This document shows, one piece after another, positions 1 to 8,757 of a DNA stretch of 64,000 bases. Under the pieces are notes generated by a model. That model did no database searches. It had not been told where the DNA came from and saw only the letters and a list, made by a program, of their open reading frames with translations. Every line of letters begins with the position of its first letter. Position 1 is the stretch's first letter. A program made the position numbers and the translations under genes. Origin of the DNA: Crocinitomix sp044361315 (GTDB lineage Bacteria > Bacteroidota > Bacteroidia > Flavobacteriales_D > Crocinitomicaceae); assembly GCA_044361315.1 (NCBI GenBank), contig JBIKJA010000013.1, positions 62,001 to 126,000 on the forward strand. Reading direction: 5' to 3'.

Positions 1-2
1 TT

Positions 3-530
3 TTACCGATTATCATGGAAACCTCTTTTCAAGCGCAATTTTTAATTCCAATGGCGGTTTCAATTGCTTTTGGCTTAATTTTCGGAACCATCTTTGTCCT
101 CTTTTTCTTCCCAATGATCATTTTAGTGCACAATGACATGCGTCGTGCTTGGCATTTAATTATGAATCCTAAAACCAATGCAATAAAAGACTCAGGGTTT
201 GACTTTGAAAAAGAAGCCACAGGGAAAGGAATAAAACTTTTAACTCGCTTTACAGGAACTATTTATTGGTACATTTTAGTGATCGGATTAATATTTGGAG
301 GGGTTATTGTCCTTAAAAATGGATTAATGGCAGATGAGACAATTGTTAGTCAAGTGATGATTGGAACGATCTTAGCGCTTCTTGGGATTCTGATCGTAGT
401 GGTCTTCCCGATGTCACTTTTTAACAAAGGCATCCAGAAATTGTGGAGAAATCAAGAATTACCGGTAGGCAGTGATGTCGAAGTTGCCCTTGTGAACGAG
501 AAAGATGAAAAAGAACGCGAAATTCATTAA
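3..530 (+). CDS. RND efflux transporter permease, C-terminal end (5' partial)
   Basis: The reading frame is open from the first bases of the window and ends at a TAA at 530, so this is the tail of a longer gene. The start LPIIMETSFQAQF followed by a long hydrophobic stretch matches the last transmembrane helices of AcrB/CusA-type RND pumps, where a 'LETSxQAQFLIPMA' segment is common. Two more hydrophobic segments (about residues 85-105 and 115-140) follow the usual end, so this pump has a C-terminal extension, then a charged Lys/Glu tail. The TolC-like gene begins 2 bases later, so both lie in one operon. Substrate is not deducible. The ATG at 15 is internal to the protein. Confidence 0.85.
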   Translation, partial: LPIIMETSFQAQFLIPMAVSIAFGLIFGTIFVLFFFPMIILVHNDMRRAWHLIMNPKTNAIKDSGFDFEKEATGKGIKLLTRFTGTIYWYILVIGLIFGGVIVLKNGLMADETIVSQVMIGTILALLGILIVVVFPMSLFNKGIQKLWRNQELPVGSDVEVALVNEKDEKEREIH

Positions 531-532
531 AG

Positions 533-1873
533 ATGAAAACTAAATTTACCATTTGTCTATTTTTCTTGAGTCTTGCTGGGTTTTCGCAAGATCAATTAAC
601 TGTTTTTGGTGCCATCGAAAAAGCATTAACCAACAATTTTGATATTAAACTTGTCGAGCATAATTACCAAGTGTCCAAACTTCAAAATTCGTGGGGACAA
701 GCTGGTATGATTCCGACATTTTACTTGAATTTAGGAAACAATGCCACCCTTCAAGACAATACCAAAAACCCAGCGACATTTTTTCCAGGAGTGGTATTTA
801 ATGACAATTTTCAAGCCTCATTAAATATGTCTTGGACCATTTTTAATGGATTTGGGATTCAAATTAATAAAGCAAGGTTTGACCAGTTAGAAGAACAAAC
901 CAAAGGAAATGCCATTGTCGTAATTGAATCGACTATTTACGAAGTGATTTTAGCCTATTATACCGCCGTTGTTCAAAAGCGAAAATTACAAATCGTAAAA
1001 GATTTATTGGTTTATTCGGCAGACAAACTTTCGCTTTATCGGTTCAAAAACGAATTAGGAATTAATACGAGTTTTGATGTTCTTGCTTTTGAAAATCAAG
1101 TACTCACCGATTCATCCAACTTGCTTTTGCAAGGTTTGGCTGTGCAAAACGCCCATCGAAATCTAAATATGGTGATGGCAGAAGAGGTGGAAAAATCCTA
1201 TCTTTTAACAGATTCACTTGGATTTGAAGCCCAAAAAACAAGTTTCGAAGAACTTCAGAAAAAAATGGTGATCAATAATCAAAATTTGAAAAACCAATTT
1301 ATAAATTACGAATTGCAAGAACTAAACGTGCGCGCAAAAAATAGCGCTTATTATCCTGTAATTACATTAAATCTTGCTACTGCGCCATCGTTAGGTTATA
1401 TTGAAATTTTTGGGGATGAACCTTTTTCAACAGAAACAAGTTCATGGAGTCACAACGGAACAATAAATTTAAGGTACGATCTTTTTCAAGGATTTAACCG
1501 TCAACGCAACGTTGAAATTGCTGAAATTCAACGAGACGTGGTGGGTATACAAATTGAACAACTCACGCTAAAACTTCAACACCAATTAAAAGGTTTTTAC
1601 GATTTGTATCAAACTCGAGTAAAAATTGAAAAAATGGCGCTGCAACGGGTGATTCATGCCAAAAACTTGTGGAAGTTAGGCAAAGAAAAATATGACATGG
1701 GCCTTATCACCGTTTTTAATTTAAATGACATTCGTACAACCTACGAACAAGCCGTATTATCTTATTATGATCGCCTGTTTGAATTGTTGCAAAGCCATTA
1801 CGACTTGCTCCGAATCACCGGAGGAATTGCCCAAGAATTTAAAATTGCTGAAAATTTTGATCCGCAAAATTAG
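533..1873 (+). CDS. TolC-family outer membrane efflux protein
   Basis: A 446-residue protein with a signal peptide (MKTKFTICLFFLSLAGFSQ) and the long, repeated alpha-helical halves of the outer membrane efflux protein family. It lacks a lipobox. The usual role is a trimeric outer-membrane duct that joins an RND pump through a periplasmic adaptor. It starts 2 bases after the RND gene, which supports one tripartite efflux operon; the adaptor is probably upstream of the window. The length is normal for the family. Exported substrate is unknown. Confidence 0.92.
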   Translation: MKTKFTICLFFLSLAGFSQDQLTVFGAIEKALTNNFDIKLVEHNYQVSKLQNSWGQAGMIPTFYLNLGNNATLQDNTKNPATFFPGVVFNDNFQASLNMSWTIFNGFGIQINKARFDQLEEQTKGNAIVVIESTIYEVILAYYTAVVQKRKLQIVKDLLVYSADKLSLYRFKNELGINTSFDVLAFENQVLTDSSNLLLQGLAVQNAHRNLNMVMAEEVEKSYLLTDSLGFEAQKTSFEELQKKMVINNQNLKNQFINYELQELNVRAKNSAYYPVITLNLATAPSLGYIEIFGDEPFSTETSSWSHNGTINLRYDLFQGFNRQRNVEIAEIQRDVVGIQIEQLTLKLQHQLKGFYDLYQTRVKIEKMALQRVIHAKNLWKLGKEKYDMGLITVFNLNDIRTTYEQAVLSYYDRLFELLQSHYDLLRITGGIAQEFKIAENFDPQN

Positions 1874-1992
1874 TTCGGAAAATGTTGAATAAACTGCTTC
1901 AAAATTTATTATTTATTGGTCCCTCTAGCAGTATAGCAATTAGATAGAAAAAGTAAATAAATAAGTCAATTTCATTAATTGTATAGAATAAA

Positions 1993-3483
1993 GTGTATAT
2001 TTCAACACTAAACAATTTTAACGCAACCCTTATTATGAGTTCTTTATTCTTTTTGTACGGTTTTGGAATGTTTCAAATCCTGATTATTATCGTTTATTTG
2101 TCAAGCCTATTTTTTAGTTTTGGAATCATACACGCCCTACTCTTCTACTGGAAAAAGGCTTGGCTCAAAAAGGTATTGGCTAATGGTAATTATAGTGATG
2201 AAGTTAAAAAATCCCTAGAAAATGAACTCGAGCCAGCACAACGTTTTCCACTTTACAAATATTTGAAATTTTATTTTTCTGCCCTAAGTGTTGTATTGAT
2301 AATCTTTGGTTTAATCACCATTTTAACAAAAGATAGTTTAGGGGGGGAATCCATGAAACTTTTTGTTTTCCTTCCTGCAGTAATTGGAGGAATCTTTTAT
2401 TTAATCTACCATCTCTCAGATAAAAAAAATGGTTTATTGCGAGAATTAACTGCAGTATTTATGTTTGTTGGATTTTGGATAACCTTTATCGGTTTTTTCC
2501 CTGTTTACAACTTTGATTTTATGAGAACAGATATATCGGTGTATATTTCCTTGGCATTTGGTTTATTCACCATTTATCATCTGAACGCTGTGATAACTTC
2601 TTATTTGTACATGATTGCTGTGATATTGGCTAGCGTTAGTTTACCATTTACCATGAATTTAGGTTCAGAATCGCTTGAATTTTTAACTTTATTAACATGG
2701 CCCTTTGGAATTGCGATTCTCTTTTTTTGGATCCCACGTCTGGAGGATGCCAAGAAAATTGAATTGAGGGAAATCACTTTTGGCGTTTTATTCGCACTGA
2801 TGATGATTTCTTTAGGTCTATTTAACACTTCTGGTTTTTCTTACCTCGCTTTATTAGCAATTGTTCCAGCACTTTACATGTTCTCCATAAAATACTATAA
2901 ACAAGGAAACTGGCACATCGAAAAACCTATTCAATCAATTATTGCATTGTCCATAATAATCCTTTCCGTTGGATTGTCTATCGAAAAATCTGGTTTTATT
3001 TTCCGTAACAGCATGTACCCTTATACTAATGATTGGGGATTCACAAAAGTATGCTCGTTACTAATCATTATTGGCATTGGATTTATTGCTTTTAAAAAAT
3101 ATGCCGAAGAGTACAAGAAAAAACTAATCTTAAACCATTTATTTCTATTAATTGGACTTGTTGTCTTCTTTTTGGCGACATTTTTAGGCGATGAATACAG
3201 AAGTGACGCCCTCGTGTTTTTGTATGCAGTTACTTTTGGCGGCTACCTAACTTACAGCGCACTTAAAAATAAAGATGAAGTTGTCCTTTTAGTTGGTCCA
3301 GTTTTGATTCTAATTCCTTTGATTATTAAAATAGTTGAATCTATGGATTGGTATCGATTTGATCAAGCAACACTAGGTGGTATCATGTTAATCATTGGGG
3401 CAATGCTTGCTGGGATGGTGGCTTTCATGCGTAGCATTTGGACTGTTACTGATACGCCAAAGAATCCAACTCCAATAACCTAA
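1993..3483 (+). CDS. polytopic membrane protein, function unknown
   Basis: A protein of about 496 residues made of roughly a dozen hydrophobic segments after a short charged stretch (residues about 55-80), so it is an integral inner-membrane protein. I recognise no family motif. The first possible start is GTG at 1993; ATG at 2035 (MSSLFFLYGFGM) is also reasonable and would shorten the N-terminus by 14 residues. It follows the efflux pair on the same strand after 119 bases, far enough for its own transcript. Its role is not predictable from sequence. Confidence 0.7.
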   Translation: MYISTLNNFNATLIMSSLFFLYGFGMFQILIIIVYLSSLFFSFGIIHALLFYWKKAWLKKVLANGNYSDEVKKSLENELEPAQRFPLYKYLKFYFSALSVVLIIFGLITILTKDSLGGESMKLFVFLPAVIGGIFYLIYHLSDKKNGLLRELTAVFMFVGFWITFIGFFPVYNFDFMRTDISVYISLAFGLFTIYHLNAVITSYLYMIAVILASVSLPFTMNLGSESLEFLTLLTWPFGIAILFFWIPRLEDAKKIELREITFGVLFALMMISLGLFNTSGFSYLALLAIVPALYMFSIKYYKQGNWHIEKPIQSIIALSIIILSVGLSIEKSGFIFRNSMYPYTNDWGFTKVCSLLIIIGIGFIAFKKYAEEYKKKLILNHLFLLIGLVVFFLATFLGDEYRSDALVFLYAVTFGGYLTYSALKNKDEVVLLVGPVLILIPLIIKIVESMDWYRFDQATLGGIMLIIGAMLAGMVAFMRSIWTVTDTPKNPTPIT

Positions 3484-3640
3484 TAAACCGGAACGAGATG
3501 AATTGGATCAAATTTAAGGTGGTTCTGCTATCTTCATTCTCTAATTAATGGATCATCCATCTCAAGAATAATGAATGTGAAGTAATTTATTTTTCATCTT
3601 CACTTTCCTTTTTTCTTGGGGATTTGCTTGTTGATTTGTC

Positions 3641-3648
3641 TATCTTTG
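3641..3648 (+). promoter_or_regulatory. Bacteroidota -7 promoter element TATCTTTG
   Basis: Exact match to the TAnnTTTG element used by the Bacteroidota primary sigma factor, with TTG-rich sequence about 20 bases upstream. It lies only 5 bases before the GTG at 3654, so a transcript from it would have almost no leader. Confidence 0.4.
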
Positions 3649-3653
3649 TTTTT

Positions 3654-5963
3654 GTGAAATATCTATTTTTACTTTTTTTAAGTCCTTTTTTAATCCCTTT
3701 CGACGGGTTTTCGGAAGAAATTATTCCCTTACACACAAATTGGAAATTTAAAAACGCCAATTCACAAGAATGGAAAAATGCCAAGGTTCCGGGCGTCGTT
3801 CATTTAGACTTACTTGAAAATCAAATCATTCAAGATCCTTATTTCGGTAACAACGAACTTAAACAACGGTGGATCGAAGAAATGGATTGGGATTACGCCA
3901 CCTCTTTTATGGTGGATTCGAGCCTATTTAACAAAAATCACATCGAATTGGTTTTTGAAGGGTTGGACACATACTCAACCATCTTTTTGAATGGAAAAGA
4001 AATTCAATTTTCGGATAATATGTTCCGAACGTGGCGAATTGATATTAAAGCGAACCTAATTCTTGGGCTAAACGAGTTGCGGGTAAGATTTCATTCGCCG
4101 ATTTCGATGAATAAAAAAAATGTGAACAAGTCGCCCTATGTTTTGCCAGGAGCAAATGAAACTGTCGATTTGAAAGTTTCGCCCTATACCCGGAAGGCTG
4201 CCTATCATTTTGGTTGGGATTGGGGTCCACGGTTTGTTACTTGCGGCATCTGGCGACCAGTTTATTTGCGAACTTGGGATGATGTTCGGTTGGCTGACTT
4301 TTCGTATCAAACCGTTTTACAAAAAAATGGAATGGCTAAAGTGGATTTTAAATTTGAACTTTTAAGCCATCAAGACCAAGAAGTCAATTTTCAATTTAAT
4401 CAAACACAACGTAAAATTCGATTAATAAAAGGGGTAAATATTATTCAAGATTCTCAAGAATTTTCAAATACTAAGCTTTGGTATCCAAAAGGTTATGGAG
4501 ATCAATATTTTTATGAAGCATTTTTAGTTTTATCCAATGGCCCTACTCCAATCCTGCAAAAAAAACTGAAATTTGCCCTTCGTTCAATTCAACTCATTCA
4601 ACAACCGGATGAAATTGGTACCCCGTTTTATTTTGAGGTGAATGGTCAACCATTTTTTGCTAAAGGCGCGAATTATATTCCGCAAGATCTTTTTTTACCA
4701 AGGGTGGATTCGGCCAGATATGAAAAACTCATCAATCAAGCTTTAGCTGCCAATATTAATTTTCTGAGAGTTTGGGGAGGTGGCATTTATGAAAATGATT
4801 ACTTCTACGACTTATGCGATAAAAATGGTATTTTGGTTTGGCAAGATTTTATGTTCGCCAATTCAATGTACCCATCCGATCCAAGTTTTATTACTACCAT
4901 CGATAAAGAAGTGCAAGACAATATCAAACGACTTAGAAATCATCCTTGTATCGCACTTTGGTGTGGGAATAATGAGATTGAAGTGGCATGGAAAAATTGG
5001 GGTTGGCAAAAACAATTTAACTATTCCCCTGCCGATTCAACCGAAATTTGGAATACCTATAAAAGTATTTTTCATGAACTAATTCCACAAAATTTGCACT
5101 CATTGGATCCTCAGACAGCCTATGTATCCACTTCTCCTTTAAGCAATTGGGGAACTCCAGAAAATTTCAATCACGGTTCAATGCATTATTGGGGTGTATG
5201 GCACGGAAAAGACAGCATTGAGAATTATGCAACCAATGTTGGCAGGTTTATGGCGGAATATGGGTATCAATCGTATCCAAACTATACCACATTAGCGCAA
5301 AACATGGACAGTAGAGACCTGATCCTGAATTCCGAAATCATGCGAAATCGCCAAAAAAGTTATGTTGGTAATGGCATAATCGAAGCCAATATTCTTAAGT
5401 ATACCTACCCCGAATCTAATTTTGAAAAGTGGATTGAATTAAGTCAATTAGTCCAAGCACACGCCTTAGGATTTGCCATTCGACAACACCGCATTCAAGC
5501 CCCGCATTGCATGGGCACTGTTTTTTGGCAACTGAACGATTGTTGGCCTGGACCGTCTTGGAGTATTATTGATTATGACGGGAATGAAAAAAAAGCCTAT
5601 CAAGAGGTTCAAAACTATTATCAACCCATTATCGCTTCGTCAACATTAAACAAAAACTTGCTCAAAATCACCTTTCAGAGTGATTTTGTAAATAGCCAAC
5701 AAATTGATGTCCAAGTGTCCGTTGTTCACTCTCCTACTGGACAAACCATGTTAATGCAAGACACCTTGACCTTGAATTTCTTAAGTCCAAAAAAAATTCA
5801 AATTACCTTGCCAAAAAAGTTGATGAAAAAAAAGCAATTACACTCGCCTTCCGATTATTTTAAAATTGATCTAAAAAACCTAGTAACCAACCAAACCCAA
5901 GTTATTTATTTTTACCCCAAATTTCAAAGTACGGTTAATTTTCCCAATGAGTTATATCGCTAA
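3654..5963 (+). CDS. glycoside hydrolase family 2 beta-mannosidase, secreted
   Basis: About 769 residues from the GTG at 3654. That start gives a clean signal peptide (KYLFLLFLSPFLIPFDGFS); a TTG at 3624 would add 10 residues. The order is a sugar-binding jelly roll, an immunoglobulin-like domain and a TIM barrel, as in GH2 beta-mannosidases. The acid/base Glu lies in WCGNNEIEVAW (about residue 441) and the nucleophile Glu in MAEYGYQS (about 535). VWQDFMFANSMYP and VFWQLNDCWPGPSW are typical of the mannosidase branch. It would remove beta-mannosyl residues from oligosaccharides, probably in the periplasm. It stands alone with no SusCD pair nearby, so it is not part of a polysaccharide utilisation locus. 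Confidence 0.9.
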   Translation: MKYLFLLFLSPFLIPFDGFSEEIIPLHTNWKFKNANSQEWKNAKVPGVVHLDLLENQIIQDPYFGNNELKQRWIEEMDWDYATSFMVDSSLFNKNHIELVFEGLDTYSTIFLNGKEIQFSDNMFRTWRIDIKANLILGLNELRVRFHSPISMNKKNVNKSPYVLPGANETVDLKVSPYTRKAAYHFGWDWGPRFVTCGIWRPVYLRTWDDVRLADFSYQTVLQKNGMAKVDFKFELLSHQDQEVNFQFNQTQRKIRLIKGVNIIQDSQEFSNTKLWYPKGYGDQYFYEAFLVLSNGPTPILQKKLKFALRSIQLIQQPDEIGTPFYFEVNGQPFFAKGANYIPQDLFLPRVDSARYEKLINQALAANINFLRVWGGGIYENDYFYDLCDKNGILVWQDFMFANSMYPSDPSFITTIDKEVQDNIKRLRNHPCIALWCGNNEIEVAWKNWGWQKQFNYSPADSTEIWNTYKSIFHELIPQNLHSLDPQTAYVSTSPLSNWGTPENFNHGSMHYWGVWHGKDSIENYATNVGRFMAEYGYQSYPNYTTLAQNMDSRDLILNSEIMRNRQKSYVGNGIIEANILKYTYPESNFEKWIELSQLVQAHALGFAIRQHRIQAPHCMGTVFWQLNDCWPGPSWSIIDYDGNEKKAYQEVQNYYQPIIASSTLNKNLLKITFQSDFVNSQQIDVQVSVVHSPTGQTMLMQDTLTLNFLSPKKIQITLPKKLMKKKQLHSPSDYFKIDLKNLVTNQTQVIYFYPKFQSTVNFPNELYR

Positions 5964-6322
5964 ACTCAACTTTGTAGATCCTTTATTACCATGTGTATCT
6001 GCAATCGGATATGATAAAGCGACCTTGTTTACTTAAACAACATTAGTGTTGGTTGCGATTAATTTATTACAAAGCTAAATGGTGTAAGTCCAGAAAAGGT
6101 TTTCAAAGAAGCAAATAAAATTGGGGTATCGCATTATTTTTAAGAGTGGATAAATTACTGAATAAAAAAGCAGCGACAAAAAAATCTGCCAGTTTTTAAT
6201 TCAATTAAGGATCTATTAACAATCCCCCCAAAGGTTGATTGTTTCAAAATCTAGGATATATTATTAATATTCTAGGCGTTATGTAGATAAATTTCATACA
6301 TTTGTTTCACTAAAAAATTTAT
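5964..6322. other. 359-base gap without a convincing gene
   Basis: AT-rich spacer. On the plus strand around 6076-6215 a frame reads NGVSPEKVFKEANKIGVSHYF, then a stop, EWINY, another stop and further plausible residues. This could be the trace of a dead gene, but I do not recognise it. The only functional signal is the promoter element at 6297. Confidence 0.3.
6297..6304 (+). promoter_or_regulatory. -7 promoter element TACATTTG for the glycine-rich T9SS gene
   Basis: Matches TAnnTTTG and lies 18 bases upstream of the ATG at 6323, a usual spacing for a short Bacteroidota 5' leader. No good -33 TTG is visible at the expected distance. Confidence 0.5.
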
Positions 6323-7681
6323 ATGAAAAAAATAATACACTTTAGAAATTCTCTTTTTTTATTGGCGTTTGTTTGGGCTTCTAACCTTGTTGCTCAAGTT
6401 ACAACGATCAATTTCTCTGGAACAATCGTAAATTACACGGTTCCAGGTGATGTTTATTTCCTTCAAATCAACGCTGTAGGCGGTGCTGGTGGAGATGGCG
6501 GACACGCTTCAAGCGGTGATGGCGGACATGGTGCTAGAATGGTTGGTACATTTGAAGTAACACCTGGTCAAGTTTTAAAAGTTTTAGTTGGTGGCTTAGG
6601 TCAACAATCAGATTACGTTGCTGGTGGTGGCGGTGGAACATTTGTATGGGACAACGCAACTTCTGAATTAATGATTGCTGCTGGTGGTGGTGGTGGTTCT
6701 GGATCAACTGATGGTGGTGCAACGTTTATCAACGGAATTGATGCAACGATTACTGAAGTTGGAACAAATGGTGCAGGAATGCCAAATGGTGCAGGTGCTG
6801 CAGGTATGGGAGGTTCAACTCCTTCTACAGCAACTTATGCTTCTGGTGGTGCTGGTTGGAATTCAAACGGAGCTAACGGAACTCTTCACGGATGTACTTA
6901 TAATTCAACAGGTGGTGAACGACCGCTAGTTGGTGGTACACAAGGTGTTGGTGGAGGTACTCCTGCTTTACTTCCTCCAAATGGTGGATTTGGCGGCGGT
7001 GGCGGCGGTAACGCTCGTTGCGGAGCAGTTGGCGGCGGCGGCGGCGGCGGTTATAGCGGTGGCGGTGCTGGTGGCGAAGTAATTAGCGGTGATTTCAATG
7101 GCGGCGGTGGCGGCGGTTCTTATAACGCTGGTATTGATCAAGCAAACACAGCAGGTGCAGGGACTTTTAACGGTCAAGTAATTATGACCCCAGTTTGTGA
7201 GCCAATTGTTATTACTTCTGTGATTACAGGTGAAAATATTGGTGATGATGGAGCAATTGACCTAACAGTATCTGGTGGTTCTGGATCATACACATTCGAT
7301 TGGGACAACGATGGAACTGGCGATTTTGATGATACAGAAGATTTAGCTGGTCTTACTGCTGGTGATTATGTGGTAGTTGTGAAAGATGATGCCGTTGCTT
7401 GTGGTGAAGAAACTGAAACAATTACCGTTATTAATGTAGCTGGAATTGAAGATAATATCCTTTCGTTAAGTGTTTATCCAAACCCAACTTCTGAGTTTGT
7501 AACCATTACTTACCAAGGAGCATTTGCTTACCAAGTAGTTTCATTGAACGGACAAGTTTTAATGTCGGGAACAGCTGTGAACACAGAAAATGTTTCATTG
7601 AAAAACCAAGCAACAGGATCTTATATCCTACAAGTTACTGCTGACAACAAAACTCAGTCAATGACAATTGTGAAAAACTAA
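6323..7681 (+). CDS. glycine-rich secreted protein with SprB-like repeat and T9SS type A sorting domain
   Basis: A 452-residue protein in four parts. First is a signal peptide (to about residue 25, ending SNLVAQ). Next is a glycine-rich domain (about 27-290) with long Gly runs resembling the glycine-rich domain also found in ALK-type receptors. Then comes a SprB-like repeat (about 290-372; SGGSGSYTFDWDNDG, GLTAGDYVVVVKD). Last is a T9SS type A domain (about 378-452; LSVYPNPTSEFVTI, then GSYILQVT). It should be exported by Sec and then moved to the cell surface by the T9SS. A structural or adhesive surface role is likely but inferred. The middle uses runs of GGC codons at 6987-7115 while the rest prefers GGT. 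Confidence 0.9.
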   Translation: MKKIIHFRNSLFLLAFVWASNLVAQVTTINFSGTIVNYTVPGDVYFLQINAVGGAGGDGGHASSGDGGHGARMVGTFEVTPGQVLKVLVGGLGQQSDYVAGGGGGTFVWDNATSELMIAAGGGGGSGSTDGGATFINGIDATITEVGTNGAGMPNGAGAAGMGGSTPSTATYASGGAGWNSNGANGTLHGCTYNSTGGERPLVGGTQGVGGGTPALLPPNGGFGGGGGGNARCGAVGGGGGGGYSGGGAGGEVISGDFNGGGGGGSYNAGIDQANTAGAGTFNGQVIMTPVCEPIVITSVITGENIGDDGAIDLTVSGGSGSYTFDWDNDGTGDFDDTEDLAGLTAGDYVVVVKDDAVACGEETETITVINVAGIEDNILSLSVYPNPTSEFVTITYQGAFAYQVVSLNGQVLMSGTAVNTENVSLKNQATGSYILQVTADNKTQSMTIVKN

Positions 7682-7704
7682 TTCACACTCATATCATTTT
7701 TAAA

Positions 7705-7740
7705 AATCCCTTTGGACCAAATCCAAAGGGATTTTTTTTT
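7705..7740 (+). terminator. intrinsic terminator after the glycine-rich T9SS gene
   Basis: A 12-base perfect stem (aatccctttgga / tccaaagggatt) with a 5-base loop, followed by a run of T, 24 bases after the stop codon. Confidence 0.85.
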
Positions 7741-7756
7741 GCACCAAAAAAATGAA

Positions 7757-7880
7757 AACCATTGCGAAGCAATAAAAAGCATGGCAAAGCCATGAAGAAC
7801 CATTGCGAAGCATGAAGAACCATTGCGAAGCAATGAACACCCATTGCGAAGAAATGAACACCCATTGCGAAGAAATGAAC
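7757..7880. repeat. cluster of short imperfect palindromes, left of the RAYT gene
   Basis: Six or so units built on cattgc-gaa-gcaatg and its variant catggc-aaa-gccatg, separated by short linkers such as aagaac and aacacc. Each unit can form a 6-base-pair stem with a 3-base loop. The last two units (about 7850 and 7862) have one broken arm. The cluster ends directly at the 21-base palindrome. Such arrays are what RAYT transposases are associated with. Confidence 0.75.
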
Positions 7881-7901
7881 AGACGTTGCACCGCAACGTC
7901 T
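7881..7901. repeat. 21-base palindrome, left copy (REP-like)
   Basis: Arms agacgttgc and gcaacgtct with an acc loop: a perfect 9-base-pair stem. An identical copy lies at 8651, and both are followed by cc. The two bracket the RAYT gene, 770 bases apart and in the same orientation. Confidence 0.85.
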
Positions 7902-7924
7902 CCCCCGCCCCTTTTTTGAAAAAA

Positions 7925-8473
7925 TTATCCCTTCTTGAAATTCTTAGGATTATCAAAAATATATTTTTGAATATTTTCAAAAGCCATTGCATCCCGAATA
8001 ATAACATCATGATAGCGCGAAAGCCATTTAAATTTTGGCTCAATAATTCGGATATTTTTGGACACCACCGATTTATAAGAACGAATAATCGTTGAGATAG
8101 ATCCAGATTTTGGTGATATTTTTGACATCTGCTGACTTTTAGTTGGATCTGGAGGTAGGATTGGATCATCCGGATAAGGCGAAAGTTCCCACGAATTAAT
8201 TGGCTGAGCAATGATCAAAATACCGTGGGTATGATTAGGCATTACGACAAAATTACCCAATTGAACATAAGGAAAATGATCAGGAATTTCTAACCAATAC
8301 TTTTCGGCCAATTCCCCCAGCTCATTCAAAACCATTTCACCATTCACAACCTCCCCAAAATAATTCTCCCGATTTGCCGTACAAATCGTAATAAAATACC
8401 CCGAATTCCATCGATAATCCCAATTCTTAAGCCGCATGGATTCAATCCGATATTTATTCTTGAATTTAGCCAT
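7925..8473 (-). CDS. REP-associated tyrosine transposase (RAYT, Y1_Tnp family)
   Basis: 182 residues from the ATG at 8473 (MAKFKNKYRIESMRLKNWDY). The open frame runs further upstream, but those codons come from the palindrome cluster and do not look like protein. IS200/Y1-transposase features are GYFITICTANRENYFGEV near the N-terminus, the metal-binding His pair in MPNHTHGIL (H81, H83), the likely nucleophile Tyr133 in RSYKSVV, and the family-typical end RYHDVII...YIFDNPKNF. RAYTs cut and join single-stranded DNA at REP palindromes and are usually single-copy, domesticated genes. Palindromes flank it on both sides. All key residues are present, so it is probably intact. Confidence 0.9.
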   Translation of the reverse strand: MAKFKNKYRIESMRLKNWDYRWNSGYFITICTANRENYFGEVVNGEMVLNELGELAEKYWLEIPDHFPYVQLGNFVVMPNHTHGILIIAQPINSWELSPYPDDPILPPDPTKSQQMSKISPKSGSISTIIRSYKSVVSKNIRIIEPKFKWLSRYHDVIIRDAMAFENIQKYIFDNPKNFKKG

Positions 8474-8577
8474 TTTTACTTCCAAAGGATTTACATCTTC
8501 AATAAATTTTGCCCCAAAATATACACAATTTCCAAATTCAAAATCTTTTTTCCAAAAAAATCTAGAGCAAATCAAGC

Positions 8578-8650
8578 TGCATGCATAGCATTGCAGCAAA
8601 AAAGCCATGCAAAGCATTACAGCAAAAAGGCAATGCATTGCATGGCACAC
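8578..8650. repeat. cluster of short palindromes, right of the RAYT gene
   Basis: Dense gcatgc, gcattgcagc, gccatgc and ggcaatgc words. It includes the perfect 12-base palindrome gcaatgcattgc at 8630-8641. The cluster resembles the left one in words but not base for base, and leads straight into the right 21-base palindrome. Confidence 0.65.
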
Positions 8651-8671
8651 AGACGTTGCACCGCAACGTCT
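8651..8671. repeat. 21-base palindrome, right copy (REP-like)
   Basis: Identical to 7881-7901: arms agacgttgc / gcaacgtct and loop acc. It lies upstream of the RAYT start and 87 bases before mnmA. It could also form a hairpin in a transcript reading towards mnmA. Confidence 0.85.
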
Positions 8672-8757
8672 CCACCCCCGCCAAGCGCCAAACCCCCACC
8701 CCTCCCAAAAAATAAACCAAAATAATTCCATACCTTTACACCAGAAAAAAATAAAAA

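Noticed and set aside
6534..7177. Frames on both strands inside the glycine-rich gene (for example His/Gln-rich and Ala/Thr-rich ones)
   Set aside because: They result from the GGT/GGC repeats of the real gene read in other frames.
7757..7880. Possible CRISPR-like array left of the RAYT gene
   Set aside because: The units are about 18-20 bases with no constant long repeat, no unique spacers of 30 bases and no cas genes nearby. They are short palindromes of the RAYT type.
7823..8095. 90-codon plus-strand frame opening with NEHPLRRNEHPLRRNE repeats
   Set aside because: The repeated peptide is a direct product of the palindrome cluster; the rest is antisense to the RAYT gene.
7678..8211. 177-codon minus-strand frame next to the RAYT gene
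   Set aside because: It runs in another frame through the RAYT gene, the palindromes and the terminator; its composition is dictated by those repeats (FLRNGCS repeats) and it has no domain.
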